DNA of 64,000 nt. Origin: Ignavibacteriaceae bacterium (GTDB lineage: Bacteria; Bacteroidota; Ignavibacteria; Ignavibacteriales; Ignavibacteriaceae). A model generated the notes under the pieces. That model was not told the origin of the DNA, did not search any database, and saw nothing but the letters and a program-made list of their open reading frames with translations. Positions 45,014 through 58,026 of this stretch are shown one piece after another (the first letter of the stretch is position 1; each line of letters begins with the position of its first letter). The position numbers and the translations under genes were made by a program. The DNA is taken from positions 1-64,000 of the forward strand of contig JACAFB010000035.1 of the NCBI GenBank assembly GCA_013388545.1. Reading direction: 5' to 3'.

Positions 45014-45083
45014 TTGACTACCTTGTAAGAAATAGAATAGATTTAATAACCATTCACCAAAAGTTTTTGTAAAGAATTTTATA

Positions 45084-46577
45084 ATGAAGAAAAAAATTAT
45101 TGTTATTGGCTCAGGATTTGGCGGGCTAGGTGCCGCCAACAGGCTTGCAGCAAAAGGACACGACGTAACTCTTTTTGAAAAAAGAGATGGATTAGGCGGG
45201 CGCGGATATCAATACCAGATTAATGGATTCAAATTCGATGGCGGGCCTACTGTGATGACAGCCCCTTATATATTTGATGAAATTTTCGAACTGGCTGGTA
45301 AAAAACGCGACGAATACTTCAAGTTGGTTCCTCTCGACCCATTCTACAGAATTTTCAATCCCGAAGGTCAATACTTCGACTACCGCCATCAGTTGAAAGA
45401 CATGCTCGATGAAATTGAAAAATGGAATCCCGCAGATAAAGACGGATATCTCAGGTTCGTCAAGAACACACGCGGTATTTTTGAAATCTTTCATAAATAT
45501 ACCGATCAGCCGTTTTTAAAATTTACCAACATGCTTAAAATTATGCCCGGAGTTATTCGGCTTGGCGGTTACAGGGGAACTTACCGACACGTTTCAAAAT
45601 ATATTAAAGATGATTTTCTCAGACGTGTGTTCTCATTTCATCCGCTTCTTATCGGTGGAAACCCATTTGATACACCCTCGCTTTATACTTTGATTGTTCA
45701 ATTTGAAAAAGAGTGGGGAGTTCATTACGCTGTTGGTGGAACCGGAGCAGCTGTTCAAGGACTGGGAAAATTATTTTCGGATCTTGGCGGCAAAATTTAT
45801 CTTAATACTGAGGTTGACGAAATCTTAATAAAAAATAACCGTGTTTCCGGAGTTCGTCTAAAAGACGGGTCTAAGTACGACGCAGACGCTGTTGTTTGTA
45901 ATGGTGATGTTGCCTTCGCTTACAAACACCTGATAGCTAAAGAACATCGCAAAAAATTCACCGACAGCAAAATTGAAAGAATGAAGTACAGCTCATCTCT
46001 TTTCGTAATTTACTTCGGCACGAAAAAAAGATATCTTGATTCGAAGCTGGCTCACCATAATATAATTCTTAATAAGCGTTACCGGGAATTATTAAAAGAC
46101 ATTTTCGAGGGTGATAAACTACCCGATGATTTTTCCCTCTATCTTCACATGCCGACGATTACAGATACTTCCATTGCTCCTCCGAATTGTGAATCTTTTT
46201 ATGTTTTATCTCTTGTTCCGAATCTCAAAGCAAAAGTTGATTGGGAGAATAAGGGTGAAATGTACCGTGATGCCATTCTTAATTTTCTTGATGAAAATTA
46301 TCTGCCGGGATTAAATGAAAATCTTGCCGCATCACATTTTATCGATCCGCCTCATTTTCAAAATACGCTAAACAGCTACCGCGGAGCTGCTTTTGCTTTT
46401 AGACCAAGCCTGCTTCAATCCGGCTATTTCAGGCCTCACAACAGATCTGAAGAGTTTGATAATCTCTATTTTGTCGGCGCCGGAACTCACCCCGGTGCGG
46501 GCGTGCCTGCAGTTTTATCATCCGGAAAAATTGCTGCTGAATTAATTGACCCAACAACCTCAAACCGAAAGAATTAA
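45084..46577 (+). CDS. crtI: phytoene desaturase-type FAD oxidoreductase
   Basis: The 497-residue enzyme introduces double bonds into phytoene. It opens with the FAD Rossmann motif [30 protein letters not shown] and FDGGPTVMT. The C-terminal FAD-binding block [25 protein letters not shown] is the bacterial CrtI signature. The number of desaturation steps cannot be told. Its end overlaps the carotenoid oxygenase start by 32 bases, so the pair is coupled. No lycopene cyclase is seen nearby, so the carotenoid end product may be acyclic. Confidence 0.9.
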   Translation: MKKKIIVIGSGFGGLGAANRLAAKGHDVTLFEKRDGLGGRGYQYQINGFKFDGGPTVMTAPYIFDEIFELAGKKRDEYFKLVPLDPFYRIFNPEGQYFDYRHQLKDMLDEIEKWNPADKDGYLRFVKNTRGIFEIFHKYTDQPFLKFTNMLKIMPGVIRLGGYRGTYRHVSKYIKDDFLRRVFSFHPLLIGGNPFDTPSLYTLIVQFEKEWGVHYAVGGTGAAVQGLGKLFSDLGGKIYLNTEVDEILIKNNRVSGVRLKDGSKYDADAVVCNGDVAFAYKHLIAKEHRKKFTDSKIERMKYSSSLFVIYFGTKKRYLDSKLAHHNIILNKRYRELLKDIFEGDKLPDDFSLYLHMPTITDTSIAPPNCESFYVLSLVPNLKAKVDWENKGEMYRDAILNFLDENYLPGLNENLAASHFIDPPHFQNTLNSYRGAAFAFRPSLLQSGYFRPHNRSEEFDNLYFVGAGTHPGAGVPAVLSSGKIAAELIDPTTSNRKN

Positions 46578-47997
46578 ATTGCGCAAAGCATTTGAAATAG
46601 GATTCGGCGAATCAAGCGCAGAGCTGGTAATTGATAAAATTCCCGTTCAGGGAAAATTGCCTTCCTGGCTTGAGGGTTCTCTTATCAGAAATGGCCCCGG
46701 AACATTTAATGTGGGAAAGCAAAGCTACCGACATTGGTTTGATGGATTAGCGATGCTTCATAAGTTTAGCTTCAAGAATGGATTGGTTTCATATGCTAAT
46801 AAGTTTTTAAGGTGTAAAGCTTACGATGAAGCCAGGAAAACTGGTAGAATTAGTTACTCCGAATTTGCAACTGATCCGTGTTATGGAATTTTCGATCGCA
46901 TTAAGGAGGTTTTTTCTCCCAGAATTACAGACAGCGCAAAAGTGAATGTTGCGCATATTTATAATAAGTTTGTTGCTCTGGGCGAACCTTCAATGCAAAT
47001 TGAATTTGATCCTGAGACTCTTGAGTCGCTGGGAGTGTTTCTTTACGATGGAAAACCAAATCAGCACATAACAACAGTTCATCCTCATTTTGACCAAGTA
47101 AAAAATGAAATCATTAATCTTACTGTGCGTTTTGGACGTGTTAGTTCTTACAGATTTATGAGGGTTAATAATTCTGAGACCCGCGACTTGCTGGCAAAAC
47201 ACCCGGTTAAAGAACCAGCTTATCAGCATAGCTTCGGAATGAGTCCAAATTATTTCATTCTCACCGAATATCCATTTGTAGTGAATCCCCTGAAGGTTCT
47301 CTTTAAAGCAAAACCATTCATTGAAAATTATGTCTGGAAACCTGAAAGAGGAACCAGAATTTTTATTTTCGACAGAAACACCGGTAAGCTTATTAAACAA
47401 GAAATAACGGATGCCTTCTTTGCTTTTCATCATATAAATGCCTTTGAAGTTGATAATGAATTGTTCTTTGATATTGCAGCATATCCTGACCCAGGTATTA
47501 TAGAATCATTTTATCTTGATAAAATAAAATCTGAAGAGAACAAACTTCCCGGCGGCGAAATCCGCAGATATAGAATTAATCTAAACAATAGAGAGTCTGT
47601 TGATTATTCCCGTTTGTCTGATGAGGGAATTGAATTACCGAGGTTTGATTATGACGAATTGAATATGAGCAAAGATTACAGATTCATTTATGCTGTGGGA
47701 ATCAGTTCGAAAAGCAAAAACAGCTTTTACGACCAAATAGTAAAAAGCGATATTCAATCCGGCCTATCAAAAACATGGTTTGCAGACGGGTGCTGGCCGG
47801 GCGAACCGGTATTTGTTAAAAAACCCAGCGCCAGCAAAGAAGATGATGGAGTGATTTTGTCAGTTGTACTTGACGAGAATAAGGGGAACTCATTCCTTCT
47901 TGTTCTTGATGCTGAGTCTTTCAGTGAAATTGCCCGTGCCGAAATTCCACAGCCTGTTTTGTTTGGTTATCACGGAAATTTTTATGGCACGAATTAA
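46546..47997 (+). CDS. carotenoid cleavage oxygenase (RPE65/CCO family)
   Basis: The 483-residue enzyme (TTG start, overlapping crtI by 32 bases) cleaves carotenoids to apocarotenoids. The four iron-binding histidines are visible: H179 (TVHPHFD), H228 (YQHSFG), H295 or H296 (AFHHINAFE) and H476 (GYHGNF near the end). The family opening [15 protein letters not shown] is present. No signal peptide is seen. Product identity (retinal, apo-aldehyde or similar) is unknown. Its stop overlaps the ATG of the TonB receptor by one base. Confidence 0.88.
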   Translation: MTQQPQTERIKLRKAFEIGFGESSAELVIDKIPVQGKLPSWLEGSLIRNGPGTFNVGKQSYRHWFDGLAMLHKFSFKNGLVSYANKFLRCKAYDEARKTGRISYSEFATDPCYGIFDRIKEVFSPRITDSAKVNVAHIYNKFVALGEPSMQIEFDPETLESLGVFLYDGKPNQHITTVHPHFDQVKNEIINLTVRFGRVSSYRFMRVNNSETRDLLAKHPVKEPAYQHSFGMSPNYFILTEYPFVVNPLKVLFKAKPFIENYVWKPERGTRIFIFDRNTGKLIKQEITDAFFAFHHINAFEVDNELFFDIAAYPDPGIIESFYLDKIKSEENKLPGGEIRRYRINLNNRESVDYSRLSDEGIELPRFDYDELNMSKDYRFIYAVGISSKSKNSFYDQIVKSDIQSGLSKTWFADGCWPGEPVFVKKPSASKEDDGVILSVVLDENKGNSFLLVLDAESFSEIARAEIPQPVLFGYHGNFYGTN

Positions 47998-50384
47998 TGA
48001 AAACTTCTCGAATCATCGCCTTAAACTTTTTAATTTTTCTTTTCTTATTCTCTTTGAGGCTCTCTGCTTATGAAAGTTCAGGAAAAATCTCCGGTATTGT
48101 ATTAGACTCCCGAACTCTTCAGCCGCTTATAGGAGCTAATGTTTCGGTAGATAACACTGCTTCCGGCGCATCAACAGATATCGAAGGAAATTTTAGCATA
48201 TCAGGACTCTCTCCCGGCAGCTATAACTTAACAATAAGTTATCTTGGATATAAAACAATCAAAAAGAGCAACGTCATTGTAAGTCCAAACAGAACAACTG
48301 TTCTTGAAATAAAAATGGAAGAGGATGTCCTTCAAAGTGGTGAAATTGAAATTACCGGCAGTTACTTTGAAAAATCTCCTGAAGCAATCGTCAGCACAAG
48401 AACAATGGACTTCGAAGAGATCAGAAGAAGCCCGGGAGATCTTGTTGATATACAAAGAGTAGTACAGGCTTTACCATCGGTTACTTCGGGCGCAGATCAG
48501 TACAACGAAATTATCGTCCGCGGCGGAATTCCGGGTGAAAATCTATTTCTCATGGATAATATTGAAATTCCCAATCCTAATCACTTCGCCGTTCAGGGAG
48601 CAGGCGGCGGTCCGATAAATCTTCTGAATAGTTACATGGTCAACAGCATAGATTTTTATGCGGGGGCTTTCTCTTCAATCTACGGCGATAAAGCTTCTTC
48701 TGTAATGAATATAACTTTAAGAAATGGTTCGTTTGAAAAGTTTAGGGGCGAAGGATCAATCGGCATGTCGGGTGCAGGTGCTTTGTTTGAGGGTCCAATC
48801 GGAAATATAGGAAGCTATATTTTTTCAGCACGGAAAAGTTATCTTGACTTAATAATTTCTTCAACCGGTTTAACCGCTGTCCCAAATTATTATAACGCTC
48901 AAACCAAAATGACTTTCAATCTGAGTAAAAACCAAACTCTTCTTTTGAATGGTGTGTATGGCGGCGATGATATTAATATTGAAGGCGAGGAAGAAGCGGG
49001 ATATGGAAGAGGTGCGGAAAATGTTGATTCTAAGGGCTCCCAATGGATCGCCGGCTTAACTCTTCGATCCTTATGGACTAATAATTTGTATTCACTAACA
49101 ACCCTTTCTGCCGTTCAAAGTAATTTTTTCGTTGAGGTTTATGATATGCCGGGCAGAGATGTTTTTTTTACAAACACATCCAAAGAAAGGGAAATAGCCT
49201 TAAAAACTGATTTCACTTACCAGATTCAAAAAGGTCTTGAACTTAGTTTTGGTGGAATTTATAAAAACGTGCGATTCGATTATGATATTCTTGGCGATCA
49301 GGATACCCTCTTTCTCTATAATCCCTCAAATCCGGATTCAATTATTGATATCGAAAGAATCTACCCCGAATATAGAGTTGATCAAATGGTTAACTCACAT
49401 AAGCTCGGCGGCTATGCTCAGCTAACATTTGATTTTCTCAGAAGCTTCAGAGTTACGGCCGGATTAAGATACGACTATTTTGATTTCAACCGCTTTCAAT
49501 CCTTTTCACCAAGAGCCGGCTTATCTTATTTTTTCTCTTCAAACACCTCTCTGAATTTTGCATACGGACTACATTATCAGTCGCCGTCTTATGTTGAGCT
49601 TGCTGCAAACGAACGGAATAATATGCTTGATAACAAGTTCAATGAACAGTTTGTTATTGGAATTGATCATTTATTCAGAGAAGATATCAGGCTTGTTGTT
49701 GAGGCTTACAGTAAAAAATATTTTGATGTTCCGGTCAAACAGGTTCTTACAACACCCGATCCACTTGATTTTGATGATGGAACTTACCTTAATCTTGGCA
49801 AAGGATACACCCGCGGAGTAGAGCTGTTCCTTCAGAAAAAACTGGTAGAAAATTTTTCAGCAATCGTCAGCTATTCTTATTCGGTAGCAAGAGCGCTTGA
49901 TGTCCGCAGTAATCAATATTACAACTGGGATTACGATTACCGTCATATTCTTACCCTTATTGCCGGTTATCGTTATAAATTTTCTCAGCATGATTGGTAC
50001 AAAGATTTGAAATCCCGATGGTGGTTTCACGTGGTTTCATGGTTCCCTCTGTTTCCTTCCGATGAGTTTGAGGTTAGTCTTAAATTCAGATACCTCGGCG
50101 GCAGGCCGTATACTTCACCGGTTTACTATCCCGAATATCAAAAGTGGCTGGTTGAAGAAAGATCTGAATTGAATTCAAGCAGGTATCCTGCTTACAACCG
50201 GCTTGATCTTCGCATCGATAAAAGATTTGCTTTTGATAACTGGTCGTTCGTAATATTTTTTGATATTGTTAATATCTACAACAGGGATAATATCTGGAGT
50301 TACCAGTACAATGATGACGGAACTGTTGAAGATGTTCTCCAATTTCAAACGCTGCCTGTGGTTGGGGTAACCGTTGAGTTTTGA
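47997..50384 (+). CDS. TonB-dependent outer-membrane receptor with carboxypeptidase-like domain
   Basis: The 795-residue protein has a signal peptide, an N-terminal carboxypeptidase-regulatory-like domain (SGKISGIVLDSRTLQPLIGA...GNFSISGL), a plug domain (RVVQALPSVTSGADQYNEIIVRGG, LMDNIEIPNPNHFA) and a long beta-barrel ending FQTLPVVGVTVEF. Such receptors import or export bulky ligands with TonB energy. Its start overlaps the carotenoid oxygenase stop, so its ligand may be an apocarotenoid or retinoid; this is inference from coupling only. No SusD partner is present, unlike polysaccharide loci. Confidence 0.85.
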   Translation: MKTSRIIALNFLIFLFLFSLRLSAYESSGKISGIVLDSRTLQPLIGANVSVDNTASGASTDIEGNFSISGLSPGSYNLTISYLGYKTIKKSNVIVSPNRTTVLEIKMEEDVLQSGEIEITGSYFEKSPEAIVSTRTMDFEEIRRSPGDLVDIQRVVQALPSVTSGADQYNEIIVRGGIPGENLFLMDNIEIPNPNHFAVQGAGGGPINLLNSYMVNSIDFYAGAFSSIYGDKASSVMNITLRNGSFEKFRGEGSIGMSGAGALFEGPIGNIGSYIFSARKSYLDLIISSTGLTAVPNYYNAQTKMTFNLSKNQTLLLNGVYGGDDINIEGEEEAGYGRGAENVDSKGSQWIAGLTLRSLWTNNLYSLTTLSAVQSNFFVEVYDMPGRDVFFTNTSKEREIALKTDFTYQIQKGLELSFGGIYKNVRFDYDILGDQDTLFLYNPSNPDSIIDIERIYPEYRVDQMVNSHKLGGYAQLTFDFLRSFRVTAGLRYDYFDFNRFQSFSPRAGLSYFFSSNTSLNFAYGLHYQSPSYVELAANERNNMLDNKFNEQFVIGIDHLFREDIRLVVEAYSKKYFDVPVKQVLTTPDPLDFDDGTYLNLGKGYTRGVELFLQKKLVENFSAIVSYSYSVARALDVRSNQYYNWDYDYRHILTLIAGYRYKFSQHDWYKDLKSRWWFHVVSWFPLFPSDEFEVSLKFRYLGGRPYTSPVYYPEYQKWLVEERSELNSSRYPAYNRLDLRIDKRFAFDNWSFVIFFDIVNIYNRDNIWSYQYNDDGTVEDVLQFQTLPVVGVTVEF

Positions 50385-50499
50385 TATCAGCATTCTTTTT
50401 TTCTGATCTTCGACATCCATACGTTTACCTGCTCGTCTTTACTCAGAGCAAAGCGGCAAACATTCCTAATCTTTTATAGAAGTTTTCCAGGCAATAAAA

Positions 50500-50520
50500 A
50501 GGAAGCTTAAACCTCTTCCT
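50500..50520 (-). terminator. weak terminator overlapping the gyrA stop
   Basis: On the minus strand AGGAAG and CTTCCT form a 6-bp stem spanning the TAA stop of gyrA, followed by TTTTTA. Short and weak, so uncertain. Confidence 0.35.
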
Positions 50521-52945
50521 CTTCGGGAATAATTCTGGCAATATCGGCAATAGAATCTCCATCATTGAGTCTTATTACCCGAACACCCTGTGTGTTTCTT
50601 CCCATTACCCTGATATCTTTAACACTTTGTCTTATTACCATTCCCTGTGTTGAGATAATCACAAGTTCGTCTTTATCCACAACTTCCATCATAGCTATCA
50701 TCTTTCCAACTTTGTCCGTGGTTTTTACAGTAATAACTCCCTTGCCGCCTCTGCGTGTAATCCGGTAATCATTTATATCAGAGCGTTTGCCAAAGCCTTT
50801 TTCAGTAACTACCAGCACGCTGGTCTGAGGATGTCGAATGACAAGCAATCCAACAACTCTATCGCCTTTTCCGATACGAACACCGCGGACACCCGTTGCT
50901 GTTCTTCCCATATCCCGCACGTCTTTTTCGTTAAAACGAATTGCAAAACCATTTCTTGTTCCTATTACGATATCGTTTTTCCCGTCTGTCATTTTAACCT
51001 CAATAAGCCGGTCTTTATCAACAAGGTTTATTGCATTTATTCCACCCTTGCGGACATTTCCATAAGCCGACAGAACTGTTTTTTTAACCGTTCCTTTTTC
51101 GGTTACCATTATCAGATACTGATCATCGCGAAATTCTTTTACAGCTACAAATGCAGTAATGTTTTCTTCTTTTTCTTTTTCAAGCAGGTTAATAATTGAT
51201 CGGCCCCTTGCGGTTCTTCCGCCTTCCGGAATTTCATGAACTTTAAGCCAGTAGCACCTTCCTTTGTCAGTAAAGAATAAAATATACTGATGCGTAGAGG
51301 CAACGAACATATGTTCGATAAAATCATCTTCTTTTGTTCCTGCACCGGTAACACCTTTGCCTCCGCGCCCCTGCCTTCTGTACCCGCTTACAGGAAAGCG
51401 TTTAATAAATCCCTGGTGAGATATTGTAACAACTACATCTTCTTCCGCAATTATATCTTCAAGAGAAAATTCTTTATAGTCTTTTATTATTTCTGTTCTT
51501 CGTTCATCACCGTACTTATCTTTAAGCTGAATCAGTTCTTCTTTAATAATCTGTTTGCGTTTCTTTTCACTTTCAAGGATTCCTCTTAAACGTTCAATAA
51601 GTTTTATGGTTTCTTTGTATTCGTCTTCTATCTTTTTACGCTCAAGACCCGTAAGCCGCTGCAAACGCATATCCAGAATTGCTTTTGCCTGCACTTCGCT
51701 CAACTTGAATTTCTTCATTAAATTTACTTTTGCAGTCTCAACATCTTTCGACTTTTTAATGGTTTCTATAACCGCATCGATATTATCGAGCGCAATAATA
51801 TAACCCTCAAGGATGTGAGCTCTTTTTTCTGCCGCATCGAGTTCAAATTTGGTTCTGCGAACAAGCACATCCATTCTGTGATCGAGGAAGTGCTGCATCA
51901 TTTCCTGAAGGTTAAGAACTTTAGGAACTCCATGAACAAGGGCGAGCATAATTACGCCGAATGTTACCTGCATCTGGGTGTGTTTAAAGAGCTGATTCAG
52001 CACGATGGTCGGCTGGGCATCACGCTTTAGTTCAATTACTAATCTTAATCCGTCTCTGTCAGATTCATCCCGGATGTTTGAAATGTCATTAATTTTTCCT
52101 TCTCGAACAAGATCTGCAATCTTTTCAATCAGAGCGGATTTATTAACCTGGTAGGGAATTTCTGTAATAACAATGTTCTCCCTGTCGTTCTTAAGGGTTT
52201 CGATATTTGCTTTTGCGCGAATTACAATTCTTCCTCTTCCCTGAAGATATGCTTCGCGAACGCCCTCGTAACCGTAAATTATTCCACCGGTAGGAAAATC
52301 AGGTGCTTTTACAAATTTTATCAGATCCTCCGGTTTTGATTTCGGATTTTCAATCAGGTGAACAAGTCCATCAATTACCTCATTCAAATTGTGTGGGGGA
52401 ATATTTGTTGCCATGCCGACTGCAATTCCGCTTGCACCGTTGACTAGCAGGTTTGGAAGATATGACGGAAGCACAAGAGGTTCCTGCAGGGATTCATCAA
52501 AGTTTGTCCCGAATTCAACCGTATTTTTATCAAGATCGCGAAGCATCTCGTCAGCAATGCGTGCAAGCCTTGCTTCAGTGTAACGCATTGCTGCAGGAGA
52601 ATCTCCGTCAATAGAGCCGAAATTACCCTGACCATCAACAAGCGGATAGCGCAGAGAAAAATCCTGAACCATTCTCACCATTGTGTCATAAACTGCGCTG
52701 TCACCATGAGGATGATATTTACCGAGAACTTCTCCGACAATTCTTGCAGATTTTTTATATGGTCTGTTGTGTGGAAGTCCCAGCTCATGCATTCCGAATA
52801 AAACTCTTCTGTGAACTGGTTTCAGGCCATCGCGAACGTCGGGAAGCGCTCTTGCAACGATAACACTCATTGCATAATCTATGTAAGAGGACTTCATTTC
52901 CTCTTCGATGGTTACGGGCTGGACTTTTTCAAAAATCGTAGTCAT
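50507..52945 (-). CDS. gyrA: DNA gyrase subunit A
   Basis: The 812-residue subunit cuts and rejoins DNA for supercoiling. The active-site tyrosine is Tyr122 in [10 protein letters not shown]; the quinolone-determining positions read Ser83 and Asp87 ([10 protein letters not shown]), the sensitive wild-type pattern. The GyrA-box QGRGGKGV is present near residue 530, followed by the six-bladed C-terminal wrapping domain, ending in the acidic tail EEEEV. These features distinguish it from ParC. It follows gyrB by 37 bases in the same direction. Confidence 0.97.
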   Translation of the reverse strand: MTTIFEKVQPVTIEEEMKSSYIDYAMSVIVARALPDVRDGLKPVHRRVLFGMHELGLPHNRPYKKSARIVGEVLGKYHPHGDSAVYDTMVRMVQDFSLRYPLVDGQGNFGSIDGDSPAAMRYTEARLARIADEMLRDLDKNTVEFGTNFDESLQEPLVLPSYLPNLLVNGASGIAVGMATNIPPHNLNEVIDGLVHLIENPKSKPEDLIKFVKAPDFPTGGIIYGYEGVREAYLQGRGRIVIRAKANIETLKNDRENIVITEIPYQVNKSALIEKIADLVREGKINDISNIRDESDRDGLRLVIELKRDAQPTIVLNQLFKHTQMQVTFGVIMLALVHGVPKVLNLQEMMQHFLDHRMDVLVRRTKFELDAAEKRAHILEGYIIALDNIDAVIETIKKSKDVETAKVNLMKKFKLSEVQAKAILDMRLQRLTGLERKKIEDEYKETIKLIERLRGILESEKKRKQIIKEELIQLKDKYGDERRTEIIKDYKEFSLEDIIAEEDVVVTISHQGFIKRFPVSGYRRQGRGGKGVTGAGTKEDDFIEHMFVASTHQYILFFTDKGRCYWLKVHEIPEGGRTARGRSIINLLEKEKEENITAFVAVKEFRDDQYLIMVTEKGTVKKTVLSAYGNVRKGGINAINLVDKDRLIEVKMTDGKNDIVIGTRNGFAIRFNEKDVRDMGRTATGVRGVRIGKGDRVVGLLVIRHPQTSVLVVTEKGFGKRSDINDYRITRRGGKGVITVKTTDKVGKMIAMMEVVDKDELVIISTQGMVIRQSVKDIRVMGRNTQGVRVIRLNDGDSIADIARIIPEEEEV

Positions 52946-52982
52946 TATTTTATGGACCTTATAAAAATTCTATTAAAACTAT

Positions 52983-54971
<1,989 letters not shown>

Positions 54972-54984
54972 TTATTAACCTTTA

Positions 54985-55272
54985 TCAGAATAAAAACTTA
55001 ATTGATTTGATTCTTTGTCCTTTAAAGAAATCATTTATTTTCTCTACCATTCTTTGTTCCATAAACTTCAGTTCGTTTCGCCAAACTGAATTTTCGACTT
55101 TTATGAATAAAATCTTTCTATCTACTTTAACGGGGACAGCTATTTTTTCCAATTCCGGAAATATTTCCGAAAAACGTACTACCACATCGGATGATTGAAT
55201 TATTTGCTTAACCCGTCTGAGTTCGGGATTAGTATTTAGCGCATCTAAAATGCTTATGAATTTATCAGGCAT
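54985..55272 (-). CDS. DUF721/DciA-like protein
   Basis: The 95-residue protein carries the DUF721 pattern VPVKVDRKILFIKVENSVWRNELKFME near its middle, a KH-like fold. DciA proteins load the replicative helicase in bacteria lacking DnaC or DnaI. The gene's place between recF (8-base overlap) and gyrB supports that role, but it is short, so activity as a full loader is uncertain. ATG at 55272. Confidence 0.75.
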   Translation of the reverse strand: MPDKFISILDALNTNPELRRVKQIIQSSDVVVRFSEIFPELEKIAVPVKVDRKILFIKVENSVWRNELKFMEQRMVEKINDFFKGQRIKSIKFLF

Positions 55273-56374
55273 AAATAAGACTTCTGTTATTCAGGTTAAC
55301 AAAAACATCTGATTTTTCTCTTTCAATAAAAGAAAAGTTTGCAAAGTCGGTAACAGTAATAAATGCCTGACCAACAGTTCTCAGGTATTCGCTTATTTTT
55401 TTTGCTCGGTTTGAATCAAGCTCGCCAAAAACATCATCAAGAAGAAAAATTGGAGTGCTGCCTGTCATTTCCTTTAAATAAAAAAACTCAGCAAACTTAA
55501 GAGCCGCCTGAAAGGTTTTATGCTGTCCCTGTGAGCCAAACGTCTTCAGATTTATGCTATTCACTTTAAATATGAAATCATCCCTGTGAGGACCAACAAG
55601 GTTAACCGCTTTTTTGATCTCCTCTTCTTTTTTGATGTTAAGTAATTCAAAAAAAGATTTTTCGAGCGGTGCTTCTGTTTCCTGAATGTTGGATGAATAA
55701 ATAATTTCTGGAGTTTCTTCTCCGTTCATTACTTTGGAGTATGAATCAGAAATATATTTATTGAATTCAACAATAAACCTGGTTCGTTGTTTTATCAACT
55801 CCACTCCCGAGATAACAAGCTTTTCCGTCCAGGCATCAATTTCAGTCAGCAGGTTTCGTGTTTTCTTTTCCCTGAATAAATTTAGCAGAGAAGCCCGTTG
55901 CTTTAAGGTTTTATTATAGTCGATAAGTGAATTAAGATAAATTCTGCTTGCCTGTGATAAAACCGAGTCAATAAATCTTCTTCTTTCTGAAGGAGAACCC
56001 TGGGTAATTGAATGATCAGCCGGGGTAAGAACCACAACAGGAAACTTTCCTATTATCTCCGAAGATTTGTTTACCTGTTTGTTATTCAAAAAATAAAATT
56101 TTTTACTATCAGCCCGGGTAAAAAAAATTCTTACGGAATCTTTACTTAAGTTTTCAAATGTCGCTTCGATTTCAAAACTATCTTCATCAAACTTTAACAC
56201 TTCGATATCTGATTTTGAATTTAGTCCCCTGGTTGTGCAAAGGTAATAAATTGCTTCAAGGATAGAAGTCTTGCCCTGTCCGTTTCCTCCAACAATAAAG
56301 TTAAGCTTGTCGGAGAAATTTAAGTTTAAAGAGGTGTGCCTTCTGAAATTTTGTAAACGTATAGAGGACAACAT
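55265..56374 (-). CDS. recF: DNA replication and repair protein RecF
   Basis: The 369-residue SMC-like ATPase promotes RecA loading at gaps. It has the Walker A IVGGNGQGKTSILEAIYYL, the signature GSPSERRRFID, and Walker B with TPIFLLDDVFGELD and the D-loop near the end. The length and order match RecF. It starts 5 bases after dnaN and overlaps the DUF721 gene by 8 bases, so the dnaN-recF-DUF721 set is likely one operon. Confidence 0.95.
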   Translation of the reverse strand: MLSSIRLQNFRRHTSLNLNFSDKLNFIVGGNGQGKTSILEAIYYLCTTRGLNSKSDIEVLKFDEDSFEIEATFENLSKDSVRIFFTRADSKKFYFLNNKQVNKSSEIIGKFPVVVLTPADHSITQGSPSERRRFIDSVLSQASRIYLNSLIDYNKTLKQRASLLNLFREKKTRNLLTEIDAWTEKLVISGVELIKQRTRFIVEFNKYISDSYSKVMNGEETPEIIYSSNIQETEAPLEKSFFELLNIKKEEEIKKAVNLVGPHRDDFIFKVNSINLKTFGSQGQHKTFQAALKFAEFFYLKEMTGSTPIFLLDDVFGELDSNRAKKISEYLRTVGQAFITVTDFANFSFIEREKSDVFVNLNNRSLIYA

Positions 56375-56379
56375 AATTA

Positions 56380-57489
56380 TTAACTATTCAACCGCACTGG
56401 CATAAGCAGCAACATCAGATCTTCATTTTCAGATTGTTTTGCGGGTTCAACTATACATGCTTTTGTTGGCGAATGAAGCTTTATAATTACCTCATCATCA
56501 TCAACGTGGCTGATTATATCATTTACATAAACAGTATTAAAGCCAATATCCATCGGTTCGCCTTTATACTCGCAACTAACTGTTTCTACAGCACTAGAGC
56601 CGTGATCAATATCTTCTGCCGAAACTTCAAGTTTGTTCTTTCCGATAGAAAACTTAACCTGTTTTGAATTAGAAGAAGAAAATAAAATCATTCTTTTAAT
56701 AGTCGATTGAATATCGTCTCTTTTTAACTTAAGGATATTTTCGTTTTCGAGGGGTATTACACTTCCATAAGCCGGATATTTCTCTCCAATAAGCCTGGTG
56801 ATAAATTCCAGGTCGCCAATCTGAAATGAGACAAACGTTTTGCTCAGATAAACTTTTACATCAGATTCACCAAGCTGTTTAGAAAGAACTGAAATTGCTC
56901 TCTCGGGAATTATGTACTGCTCTGCCGTTTTAGATATTAATCTCTTATTAATAAATCTAACCAGTCTATGGCCATCGGTAGTTACGAATTTTAAACCATC
57001 CTCTGTAAACTCAAATAAAGTCCCTGTCATTGCCGGCCGCATATCTTCTTTACTCATTGCGAATGCCGTTTGATCTATTGCTTTTTTCAGTTCACTACCT
57101 TTTATGGTAATCTCTTTATCTTTTTGAACTGTTGGTATTTCAGGAAAATCTTCGGCAGAAGAATAGCCTATATTATATGAACCATAATCAGTAGATAATT
57201 TTAGTTTTGAATTGCCATCAGTAATAAAATTAATTTGTGTATCTCCCAAAGATCTAATTACATCATAAAGAAGCCTGGCTGGTATCACCATTTTTATATT
57301 TTCATCTGCGGGTACATTAACTGAAGATCTTAATGAGATTTCAAGATCCGTAGCACAAACGGTTAGCAGGCCGTCTTCTATATTAAATAAAAAGTTTTCT
57401 AAAACAGGCATTGGGGTACGTGTTGGAACAGCAGGAATTATCCTCGATAAAAGCTTTTCAAGGCTTTTACTGTTAAGCTTAAATTGCAT
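56380..57489 (-). CDS. dnaN: DNA polymerase III beta sliding clamp
   Basis: The 369-residue clamp has the three-domain repeat and typical elements: PAVPTRTPMPVLENFLF, the domain-2 block GTLFEFTEDGLKFVTTDGHRLV and the C-terminal LLMPVRLNS, which is the end where clamp binders dock. It is a homodimeric processivity factor on DNA. AGGAG lies 10 bases before the ATG. It follows a small lipoprotein gene and the oriC-proximal dnaA in the same direction. Confidence 0.97.
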   Translation of the reverse strand: MQFKLNSKSLEKLLSRIIPAVPTRTPMPVLENFLFNIEDGLLTVCATDLEISLRSSVNVPADENIKMVIPARLLYDVIRSLGDTQINFITDGNSKLKLSTDYGSYNIGYSSAEDFPEIPTVQKDKEITIKGSELKKAIDQTAFAMSKEDMRPAMTGTLFEFTEDGLKFVTTDGHRLVRFINKRLISKTAEQYIIPERAISVLSKQLGESDVKVYLSKTFVSFQIGDLEFITRLIGEKYPAYGSVIPLENENILKLKRDDIQSTIKRMILFSSSNSKQVKFSIGKNKLEVSAEDIDHGSSAVETVSCEYKGEPMDIGFNTVYVNDIISHVDDDEVIIKLHSPTKACIVEPAKQSENEDLMLLLMPVRLNS

Positions 57490-57627
57490 TTGAAGAATCT
57501 CCTATAAAATCAGGTAAAAATACAAAAAAAAGCGTGTAATCTCAATCATTAAAACGATTGTTTGGTGTGTTAAATAAGAATAATTATTGTGATTGTTAAA
57601 TCCCCCTCAATTAACAATTACCAGAAA

Positions 57628-58026
57628 CTAAGGCGCTATTGGCTGTTGCTCTCCGGTTTGATCATCGGAATAAGAGATAGTAGCGCTGAGCACATAAACA
57701 CCATTAATAAATGAGCTTGAATAAACAATCAGCACTTTAGTTCCTGCCTGAATGTCTAATTCTCCTGAAACTGCTCCTTCGGCTCTTGATTCAGTAGTGC
57801 CTGCGGGAATCTGGTAAGTTGTGGAGTAAGTATATTTTCCCTTTGGAATTTCCTTCACGATGACTGTTTTGCCGGCAGCAACAGTTATCAATTCAGCTCG
57901 GAAATTAACATATACAGTATTTGAAGCAAGATTTTTAAAGGTTATGGAATTGTCAACCGAGGTGGAGCAGCTGTTAAAAAAGAGAGACAACCCAATTAAA
58001 GCAAATACTTGAATAAATTTCTTCAT
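57628..58026 (-). CDS. small lipoprotein of unknown function between dnaA and dnaN
   Basis: I do not recognise this 132-residue protein. It has a lipoprotein signal with Cys20 (lipobox FFNSC). The mature part is a single beta-rich domain (SITFKNLASNTVYVNFRAELITVAAGKTVIVKEIPKGKYTYSTTYQ) with no known catalytic residues. It lies between dnaA and dnaN, where most genomes have nothing or only a replication gene. A downstream gap of 138 bases separates it from dnaN. It may be an insertion that does not belong to the replication module. Confidence 0.6.
   Translation of the reverse strand: MKKFIQVFALIGLSLFFNSCSTSVDNSITFKNLASNTVYVNFRAELITVAAGKTVIVKEIPKGKYTYSTTYQIPAGTTESRAEGAVSGELDIQAGTKVLIVYSSSFINGVYVLSATISYSDDQTGEQQPIAP

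Noticed and set aside
50831-51199. 122-codon plus-strand open frame
   Set aside because: It lies opposite the gyrA C-terminal domain; phenylalanine- and serine-rich wording is typical of antisense shadows.
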